Shown here one piece after another: positions 55,762-64,000 of a stretch of 64,000 nucleotides of DNA; within the stretch, counting starts at the first letter, position 1, and the number at the start of each line of letters is the position of its first letter. The notes beneath the pieces were generated by a model. It saw only the letters and a program-made list of their open reading frames with translations, was not told where the DNA came from and made no database searches. The position numbers and the translations under genes are program-made. The stretch is from assembly GCF_018342065.1 (NCBI RefSeq), contig NZ_JAFDOE010000003.1, positions 124,001 to 188,000 on the forward strand, given 5' to 3'. The DNA comes from Citrobacter sp. FP75 (GTDB taxonomy: Bacteria > Pseudomonadota > Gammaproteobacteria > Enterobacterales > Enterobacteriaceae).

Positions 55762-56307
55762 ATGATCAATTCACTGGGATTACTGGAAGTGGATGGCATG
55801 GTGGCTGCCGTAGACGCGGCGGATGCCATGCTGAAAGCCGCGAACGTGCGTCTGCTCAGCCACCAGGTGCTCGATCCTGGCAGGTTGACGCTGGTGGTGG
55901 AAGGCGATCTGGCCGCATGCCGTGCAGCGCTGGATGCCGGTTGTGCTGCCGCAGCGCGTACAGGACGTGTTATCAGCCGCAAGGAGATAGGGCGGCCGGA
56001 TGATGACACCCAGTGGCTGATCGGCGGTTTTACGCGCCAGCCGAAGAAACCAGAACCGAAGAAACCAGAGCAAAAGCCGGAAGTGAAATCAGATGTGGCC
56101 TTAGAGAAGACGCAGGAAGCGCCTGTGTCATCTGAATCCTCTGATGAATTGCTGGCGCTGTTAACATCGGTCCGTCAGGGAATGACGGCAGGGGAAGTGG
56201 CCGCGCACTTTGGCTGGTCACTTGATAAAGCCAGAATTGCGCTGGAACAGCTCTTTTCTGCCGGAGCGTTGCGTAAACGCAGTAGTCGCTATCGCTTAAA
56301 AAATTAA
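55762..56307 (+). CDS. eutK: Shell protein EutK with C-terminal helix-turn-helix domain
   Basis: A minor shell protein: one BMC domain (about 1-85), a linker (about 91-128) and a C-terminal winged-helix-like domain (about 129-181) that may bind nucleic acid. The 181 residues exceed the 164 recalled for Salmonella EutK because the linker is longer and contains a Pro/Lys/Glu repeat (QPKKPEPKKPEQKPEVK). That segment is coded by a 15-base tandem repeat at 56041-56070. The C-terminal domain includes AGEVAAHFGWSLDKARIALE. Confidence 0.94.
   Translation: MINSLGLLEVDGMVAAVDAADAMLKAANVRLLSHQVLDPGRLTLVVEGDLAACRAALDAGCAAAARTGRVISRKEIGRPDDDTQWLIGGFTRQPKKPEPKKPEQKPEVKSDVALEKTQEAPVSSESSDELLALLTSVRQGMTAGEVAAHFGWSLDKARIALEQLFSAGALRKRSSRYRLKN
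56041..56070 (+). repeat. 15-base tandem duplication in the eutK linker
   Basis: The two units (56041-56055 and 56056-56070) differ only at the last base and encode PKKPE twice. The repeat accounts for part of the extra length of the EutK linker. Confidence 0.85.
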
Positions 56308-56355
56308 CCTGTCGGAGGGCCGGGGGCTTCAATGAAGCTTCCGGCTGCAAAGGTC

Positions 56356-57408
56356 ATGAAAAAGAAACGTACTGCAAACCTGCACCATCTTTATCATGAA
56401 GTATTACCCGAAGACGTTAAACTTACGCCGAAAGTGGAAGTGGACAACGTTCATCAGCGGCGAACGACGGATGTGTATGAGCACGCGCTGACCATTACCG
56501 CCTGGCAGCAGATCTATGATCAGCTGCACCCAGGAAAATTTCATGGCGAGTTCACGGAAATCCTGCTTGATGATATTCAGGTGTTCCGTGAATACACCGG
56601 TCTGGCGCTGCGCCAGTCCTGTCTCGTCTGGCCAAATTCATTCTGGTTTGGTATTCCGGCTACGCGCGGCGAACAGGGGTTCATTGGTACCCAATGTCTT
56701 GGTAGCGCTGAAATTGCGACTCGCCCGGGCGGGACGGAGTTTGAGCTAAGTACGCCGGATGACTACACCATTCTTGGCGTTGTTATCTCCGAAGAGGCGA
56801 TTGCCCGTCAGGCTAACTTCCTGCATAACCCGGAAAGAGTGCTGCATATGCTGCGCAACCAGTCGGCGCTGGAAGTGAAAGAACAACACAAAGCGGCGTT
56901 ATGGGGCTTTGTGCAACAGGCGCTGGCGACGTTTAGCGAAAACCCGGCGAATCTTCATCAGCCCGCGGTGCGCAAAGTGTTAGGGGATAACCTGCTGCTG
57001 GCGATGGGCACCATGCTGGAAGAAGCGCAGCCGATCATGACCGCCGAGAGCATTAGCCATCAAAGTTACCGTCGGCTGCTTTCGCGTGCGCGTGAATATG
57101 TGCTGGAAAATATGTCGGAGCCGCTGACCGTGCTCGACCTGTGCAATCAGCTGCATGTCAGTCGCCGGACGTTGCAAAACGCTTTTCACGCCATTCTGGG
57201 GATTGGCCCGAACGCGTGGCTTAAACGGATCCGCCTGAATGCAGTGCGTAGAGAGTTGATTAGCCCGTGGTCGCAGAGTACGACGGTAAAAGACGCTGCC
57301 ATGCAGTGGGGATTCTGGCATTTAGGGCAGTTCGCCACCGACTACCAGCAGCTGTTTGCCGAGAAACCGTCGTTGACGCTGCATCAACGTATGCGCCAGT
57401 GGGCATGA
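56356..57408 (+). CDS. eutR: Ethanolamine operon transcriptional activator EutR
   Basis: An AraC-family regulator that activates the main eut promoter when both ethanolamine and adenosylcobalamin are bound. The 350 residues match the E. coli length from the ATG at 56356. An upstream ATG at 56332 gives 358 residues and has the better-placed purine run (GGGGG), so it is a real alternative. The effector domain is about 1-240. The C-terminal AraC domain shows [21 protein letters not shown] and the second [27 protein letters not shown]. It is the last gene, so it is raised by its own operon. Confidence 0.96.
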   Translation: MKKKRTANLHHLYHEVLPEDVKLTPKVEVDNVHQRRTTDVYEHALTITAWQQIYDQLHPGKFHGEFTEILLDDIQVFREYTGLALRQSCLVWPNSFWFGIPATRGEQGFIGTQCLGSAEIATRPGGTEFELSTPDDYTILGVVISEEAIARQANFLHNPERVLHMLRNQSALEVKEQHKAALWGFVQQALATFSENPANLHQPAVRKVLGDNLLLAMGTMLEEAQPIMTAESISHQSYRRLLSRAREYVLENMSEPLTVLDLCNQLHVSRRTLQNAFHAILGIGPNAWLKRIRLNAVRRELISPWSQSTTVKDAAMQWGFWHLGQFATDYQQLFAEKPSLTLHQRMRQWA

Positions 57409-57421
57409 TGATATGGCTTGA

Positions 57422-57508
57422 GTAGGCCTGATAAGGCGTTAGCCGCCATCAGGCAATTGTGGTTACTGCGCTGCCGGATGGCGACGCCTTGCGTCTTATC
57501 CGGCCTAC
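57422..57508. repeat. BIME with two inverted REP units between eutR and hemF
   Basis: REP unit 1 (57422-57455) pairs AGGCCTGATAAGGCG-type and CGCCATCAGGC-type arms. REP unit 2 (57472-57508) runs from TGCCGGATGGCGACGCC to GGCGT-type arm CTTATCCGGCCTAC. The two face each other across a short spacer, a standard BIME placed between convergent genes. Confidence 0.88.
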
Positions 57509-57530
57509 GAATAGTGCCGCTATCTGGCCA

Positions 57531-59302
<1,772 letters not shown>

Positions 59303-59514
59303 ACGGCCTGAGTTGTAATAAATAAGTTCCAGATGTTATATCGTATCGCGTAGTCCGTTGCGACGGATCGGGATGATAATTGTTTTATTTTTCATTTCAA
59401 TACGTGACAGTTCCCTATTATGCCATTTTTTCCGCCGCTTCGCGTCAGATATTGGCTAAATCAGTTGTTCGCGCCATAATCACTATTTTTAGGGCTAAAA
59501 AGGGTCTCAATACC

Positions 59515-59940
59515 ATGGAGATACGCGTATTTCGCCAGGAAGATTTCGAAGAGGTCGTTACCCTCTGGGAGCGCTGCGACTTGCTGCGTCCATGGAACGA
59601 TCCAGAAATGGACATTGAGCGCAAAGTGAATCACGACGTCAGCTTGTTCCTCGTCGCAGAGGTGAACGGCGAGGTGGTTGGCACGGTGATGGGCGGTTAC
59701 GATGGTCATCGTGGGTCAGCGTACTATCTCGGCGTACACCCTGAGTTTCGCGGTCGCGGCATAGCGAATGCGCTGCTTAACCGACTGGAGAAAAAGCTCA
59801 TTGCCCGCGGCTGCCCGAAGATTCAAATCATGGTGCGTGACGATAACGACGTCGTGCTGGGCATGTATGAACGTCTGGGCTATGAACATGCTGACGTACT
59901 CAATCTGGGCAAACGCCTGATCGAAGATGAAGAGTACTGA
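59515..59940 (+). CDS. ypeA: GNAT-family acetyltransferase YpeA
   Basis: A 141-residue N-acetyltransferase of the GNAT family, length as in E. coli. The start [18 protein letters not shown] is by homology; 45 further codons upstream are open but without homology. The acetyl-CoA site is in [19 protein letters not shown], the classic R/Q-x-x-G-x-G/A pattern. Substrate unknown. The last 14 bases overlap yfeZ. Confidence 0.95.
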   Translation: MEIRVFRQEDFEEVVTLWERCDLLRPWNDPEMDIERKVNHDVSLFLVAEVNGEVVGTVMGGYDGHRGSAYYLGVHPEFRGRGIANALLNRLEKKLIARGCPKIQIMVRDDNDVVLGMYERLGYEHADVLNLGKRLIEDEEY

Positions 59941-60376
59941 GTTTCACTCCACCGACTATGACGCTCATGGTCGTTTACGCCTGCCTGTCTTGTTCTGGTG
60001 CGTGCTGCTGCTTCAGGCGCGTACCTGGGTGCTGTTTGTGATTGCGGGATCTTCGCGCGAGCAGGGCAACACCTTACTGAATTTGTTTTACCCCGATCAT
60101 GATGCGTTCTGGCTGGGATTGCTCCCCGGCGTTCCGGCGGTGCTGGCGTTTTTACTCAGCGGCAGGCGTTTTGCCTTTCCTGTGTTATGGCGCTGGCTGC
60201 GCGGATCATTGATCCTCGCTCAACTGGTGTTGCTCTGCTGGCAGCCTGTTTTGTGGCTGGGCGGCGATCCTGTTAATGGCGTCGGGCTGGCGCTGCTGGT
60301 GGCAGATATTGTCGCACTGGTCTGGCTACTGACGAACCCGCGTTTACGTGCTTGTTTTTCCATCGAAAAAGAATAA
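59927..60376 (+). CDS. yfeZ: Inner-membrane protein YfeZ
   Basis: A 149-residue protein of the DUF2919 type with four hydrophobic segments (near 22-42, 62-78, 88-106 and 116-135). The N-terminal [15 protein letters not shown] motif is shared with E. coli YfeZ. It begins inside the end of ypeA, so the pair is translationally coupled. Function unknown. Confidence 0.93.
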   Translation: MKSTEFHSTDYDAHGRLRLPVLFWCVLLLQARTWVLFVIAGSSREQGNTLLNLFYPDHDAFWLGLLPGVPAVLAFLLSGRRFAFPVLWRWLRGSLILAQLVLLCWQPVLWLGGDPVNGVGLALLVADIVALVWLLTNPRLRACFSIEKE

Positions 60377-60377
60377 C

Positions 60378-60406
60378 GGCACTTTTTTATGAAGTCGGAC
60401 TCCAAG
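60378..60406 (+). promoter_or_regulatory. Sigma-E-like promoter for yfeY
   Basis: GGCACTT (60378-60384) and TCCAA (60401-60405) are 16 bases apart, resembling sigma-E GGAACTT-N16-TCTGA/TCAAA. The yfeY ATG follows 31 bases later. E. coli yfeY is a sigma-E regulon member. Confidence 0.5.
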
Positions 60407-60436
60407 CAACGTTAATTAATAAAGAAAGGATGTGAG

Positions 60437-61012
60437 ATGAAATCGCTGCGTTTGATGTTATGCGCGATGCCGCTGGTGCTGACTGGCTGCTCGACGCTCT
60501 CGTCGGTGAACTGGTCCGCCGCAAATCCGTGGAACTGGTTTGGTTCTTCGACGGAGGTCACCGAGCAGGGGGTGGGACAACTCACCGCCGCGACGCCGCT
60601 GGATGAGAAAGCCATCGCCGATGCGCTGGACGGAGATTATCGCCTGCGCAGCGGGATGAAAACCGATAACGGCAATGTGGTGCGCTTTTATGAAGCGATG
60701 AAAGATGACAAGCTGGCGATGGTTATCAATGGTAGCCAGGGAACCATCAGTCGTATTGATGTGCTGGACAGTGATATTTCGTCAGCATCCGGTGCAGAAA
60801 TCGGTACACCGTTTAGCGACCTTTACACCAAAGCGTTCGGTAATTGCCAGAAAGCGACCGGTGACGACAGCGCGGGCGTTGAGTGTAAAGCTGAAGGAAG
60901 TCAGCATATTAGCTACATTTTCTCCGGCGAGTGGAGCGGGCCTGAAGGCATAATGCCGTCTGACGATATGCTGAAAGACTGGAAAGTGAGCAAAATTATC
61001 TGGCGGCGTTAA
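60437..61012 (+). CDS. yfeY: RpoE-regulated lipoprotein YfeY
   Basis: A 191-residue lipoprotein of the DUF1131 family. The signal peptide ends with the lipobox LTGC (Cys near residue 18), followed by Ser, so outer-membrane retention is expected under the +2 rule. Two later Cys residues (GNCQKATG and GVECKAEG) could form a disulphide. AAAGGATGTGAG precedes the start. A sigma-E-like promoter is just upstream. Its function is unknown. Confidence 0.94.
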   Translation: MKSLRLMLCAMPLVLTGCSTLSSVNWSAANPWNWFGSSTEVTEQGVGQLTAATPLDEKAIADALDGDYRLRSGMKTDNGNVVRFYEAMKDDKLAMVINGSQGTISRIDVLDSDISSASGAEIGTPFSDLYTKAFGNCQKATGDDSAGVECKAEGSQHISYIFSGEWSGPEGIMPSDDMLKDWKVSKIIWRR

Positions 61013-61049
61013 TTTGCGTCTGAACAAATCGACGGACTAAAAAAACAGG

Positions 61050-61055
61050 TAGAAT
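61050..61055 (+). promoter_or_regulatory. Possible -10 element for yfeX
   Basis: TAGAAT lies 50 bases upstream of the yfeX start and 11 bases before the leader hairpin. No good -35 was found. Confidence 0.3.
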
Positions 61056-61057
61056 AA

Positions 61058-62005
<948 letters not shown>

Positions 62006-62078
62006 TCTCCCTGTGTTGCCCGGTGGTGTTGACGCTTACCGGGCGCCTACAGGAGCCACAACTGACATAAAAGATATC

Positions 62079-62104
62079 TCCCCGCATCGCCGGGGATTTT
62101 TTTA
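62079..62104 (+). terminator. Terminator after yfeX
   Basis: The stem TCCCCG/CGGGGA with a 6-base loop is followed by a T-run of eight. It separates yfeX from ucpA. Confidence 0.85.
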
Positions 62105-62212
62105 CCTGAGATTAAACTGATTTAGTGAGCTATTCCTCAGTACAAATTTGTTAATGCTGTATCTTTTGCGTGAATGAAGCGGAGGCTTCATATTCAAAAG
62201 GAGAATATTGAA

Positions 62213-63004
62213 ATGGGAAAACTCACGGGCAAAACAGCATTGATTACGGGCGCATCGCAGGGCATTGGCGAAGGGATCGCCAGAACGTTTGCCCGCCACG
62301 GCGCGAACTTAATCCTGCTGGATATCTCCGATGAGATTGAAAAACTGGCGGATGAACTGGCTGGACGCGGTCACCGCTGTACAGCGGTTCATGCGGACGT
62401 CAGAGATTTTGCTTCTGTCACCGCGGCGGTGAAACGCGCGAAGAAGATTGAAGGCAAAATCGATATTCTGGTCAACAATGCGGGCGTGTGCCGTCTCGGC
62501 AGCTTCCTTGAAATGAGTGATGAAGATCGTGACTTCCATATTGATATCAACATTAAAGGCGTCTGGAACGTGACGAAAGCCGTTCTGCCGGAGATGATTG
62601 ATCGCAAGGACGGGCGCATCGTGATGATGTCATCCGTAACGGGCGATATGGTGGCCGATCCGGGCGAAACAGCCTATGCGCTGTCGAAAGCCGCAATTAT
62701 CGGTTTAACCAAATCGCTGGCGGTGGAATACGCGCAGTCCGGCATCCGCGTCAATGCCATTTGTCCCGGCTACGTCCGTACACCAATGGCGGAAAACATT
62801 GCGCGTCAGTCTAATCCGGACGATCCTGAATCGGTGTTAACTGAAATGGCAAAAGCCATTCCGCTGCGTCGTTTGGCGTGTCCGCTTGAAGTCGGTGAAC
62901 TGGCGGCGTTCCTGGCATCAGATGAATCTAGCTATTTAACTGGCACGCAAAACGTGATTGATGGCGGCAGTACCCTGCCAGAAAGCGTGAGCGTCGGCGT
63001 CTGA
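62213..63004 (+). CDS. ucpA: Short-chain dehydrogenase/reductase UcpA
   Basis: A cytoplasmic SDR-family oxidoreductase (263 residues as in E. coli). The Rossmann motif TGASQGIGEGIA is at about 12-23; NNAG follows; and the catalytic Ser-Tyr-Lys is in MMSSVTGD and YALSKAAIIG. Its exact substrate is unknown; E. coli UcpA is linked to furan tolerance. The ATG at 62213 follows AAAAGGAGAA. It is located upstream of the cysP operon and points the same way. Confidence 0.95.
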   Translation: MGKLTGKTALITGASQGIGEGIARTFARHGANLILLDISDEIEKLADELAGRGHRCTAVHADVRDFASVTAAVKRAKKIEGKIDILVNNAGVCRLGSFLEMSDEDRDFHIDINIKGVWNVTKAVLPEMIDRKDGRIVMMSSVTGDMVADPGETAYALSKAAIIGLTKSLAVEYAQSGIRVNAICPGYVRTPMAENIARQSNPDDPESVLTEMAKAIPLRRLACPLEVGELAAFLASDESSYLTGTQNVIDGGSTLPESVSVGV

Positions 63005-63017
63005 TTGATGCCTGTCT

Positions 63018-63056
63018 CCTCCTCACCCTGTGTGGGGAGGGATTCTCTTATTCTCT
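63018..63056 (+). terminator. Probable terminator between ucpA and cysP
   Basis: The 9-bp stem CCTCCTCAC/GTGGGGAGG (one G-T pair) with loop CCTGT is followed by a T-rich stretch. It should insulate cysP from ucpA. Confidence 0.55.
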
Positions 63057-63076
63057 TTTCAACTTTCAAATCATCA

Positions 63077-63124
63077 AACGGTATATAAAACCGTTACTCC
63101 TTTTACTCCCGTTATAAATATGAT
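63077..63124 (+). promoter_or_regulatory. Presumed CysB-dependent cysP promoter region
   Basis: A dyad AACGGT...ACCGTT (63077-63095) stands upstream of a possible -10 TATGAT (63119-63124) with a poor -35, as expected for an activator-dependent promoter. CysB activation of cysP with N-acetylserine is known in E. coli and Salmonella; the exact site is inferred. Confidence 0.4.
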
Positions 63125-63161
63125 GACCATAAGAAAGTCATTAAATTTATAAGGGTGCGCA

Positions 63162-64000
63162 ATGGCCGTTAACTTACTGAAAAAAAGAACCCTGACGCTG
63201 GCGGCGCTGCTGCTGGTTGGTCAGGCGCAGGCAACGGAACTGCTGAACAGCTCCTATGATGTGTCTCGCGAACTGTTTGCCGCCCTTAACCCGTCGTTTG
63301 AACAGCAATGGGCGCAGGATAACGGCGGTGACAAGCTGACGATTAAACAATCTCATGCCGGGTCATCGAAACAGGCGCTGGCGATTCTGCAAGGGCTGAA
63401 AGCCGACGTCGTGACCTATAACCAGGTCACCGATGTGCAGATCCTGCATGACAAAGGCAAACTGATCCCCGCCGACTGGCAAAGCCGCCTGCCGAATAAC
63501 AGCTCGCCGTTCTATTCCACAATGGGGTTCCTGGTGCGTAAGGGGAACCCGAAAAACATTCATGACTGGAATGACCTCGTGCGTTCTGATGTGAAACTGA
63601 TTTTCCCGAACCCGAAAACCTCCGGCAATGCGCGCTATACCTATCTGGCGGCGTGGGGTGCTGCGGATAAAGCTGACGGTGGCGATAAAGCCAAAACCGA
63701 ACAGTTCATGACCCAGTTCCTGAAAAACGTCGAAGTGTTTGATACCGGCGGTCGTGGTGCCACCACCACTTTTGCAGAGCGCGGTCTGGGCGATGTGCTG
63801 ATCAGCTTCGAATCAGAAGTGAACAACATTCGTAAACAGTATGAAGCGCAGGGTTTTGAAGTGGTTATCCCAAAAACCAATATCCTCGCCGAGTTCCCGG
63901 TGGCATGGGTAGATAAAAACGTGCAGGCCAACGGTACCGAGAAAGCCGCGAAAGCGTACCTGAACTGGCTGTACAGTCCGCAGGCGCAGACCATCATCAC
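63162..64000 (+). CDS. cysP: Thiosulfate/sulfate-binding periplasmic protein CysP, 5' part
   Basis: The first 279 codons of cysP; the gene runs off the window. CysP captures thiosulfate and sulfate in the periplasm for the CysUWA ABC importer. A signal peptide with cleavage after GQAQA is followed by [15 protein letters not shown], and anion-site parts [17 protein letters not shown] and [19 protein letters not shown] are intact. AAGGGTGCGC precedes the ATG. It should be the first gene of cysPUWA. Confidence 0.96.
   Translation, partial: MAVNLLKKRTLTLAALLLVGQAQATELLNSSYDVSRELFAALNPSFEQQWAQDNGGDKLTIKQSHAGSSKQALAILQGLKADVVTYNQVTDVQILHDKGKLIPADWQSRLPNNSSPFYSTMGFLVRKGNPKNIHDWNDLVRSDVKLIFPNPKTSGNARYTYLAAWGAADKADGGDKAKTEQFMTQFLKNVEVFDTGGRGATTTFAERGLGDVLISFESEVNNIRKQYEAQGFEVVIPKTNILAEFPVAWVDKNVQANGTEKAAKAYLNWLYSPQAQTII

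Overview
The window is ordinary core chromosome of an enterobacterium of the Escherichia/Salmonella/Citrobacter group. Almost every protein can be recognised by near-identity to E. coli or Salmonella proteins recalled from memory. The gene order is the E. coli guaA-to-cysP segment (read here with guaA first), with a few replacements. A Citrobacter-like genome fits best because the Salmonella-type eut operon is complete, the hyf hydrogenase-4 cluster is absent and a yjiH-yjiG-iadA set sits in its place. The genus is inference. No tRNA, rRNA, CRISPR array, insertion sequence or prophage was found.

Layout. 1-4.4 kb: 3' end of guaA, a close MscS paralogue (E. coli has yfgH/yfgI here), yfgG and the c-di-GMP phosphodiesterase yfgF behind a perfect FNR box. 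4.4-12.3 kb: polyphosphate metabolism (ppk-ppx), purine synthesis (purM-purN, with a PurR operator) and, divergently, uracil salvage (upp-uraA). 12.4-16.3 kb: hda, yfgD, bepA (sigma-E-like promoter) and perM. 16.4-18.8 kb: yjiH-yjiG-iadA. 18.8-28.8 kb: bcp-gcvR, dapA-bamC, purC, ypfJ, tmcA, ypfH, ypfN-dapE-yffB and the 19-codon gene ypfM. 28.8-37.9 kb: acrD (BaeR box), narQ, aegA, nudK, ypfG. 37.9-42.4 kb: tktB and maeB, with talA missing between them. 42.5-57.4 kb: the 17-gene ethanolamine operon eutSPQTDMNEJGHABCLKR. 57.4-64 kb: a BIME, hemF-amiA, ypeA-yfeZ-yfeY-yfeX, ucpA and the start of cysP.

How the genes work together. The eut operon encodes a complete metabolosome: five shell proteins (EutS, M, N, L, K), the B12-dependent lyase EutBC and its reactivase EutA, the adenosyltransferase EutT, the enzymes EutE/G/D that route acetaldehyde to ethanol or acetyl phosphate, the accessory proteins EutP/Q/J, the permease EutH and the regulator EutR. 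The pur genes are tied together by PurR operators, upp-uraA by pyrimidine-sensitive initiation, and the envelope genes bepA and yfeY by sigma-E-like promoters.

No previously undescribed system was found. The points most worth a second look are the altered metal motif of EutT (Cys79 is Ala), the expanded repeat-derived linker of EutK, the loss of talA next to tktB, the yjiH-yjiG-iadA replacement locus, the CTG start of hda and the terminator-like hairpin in the yfeX leader.
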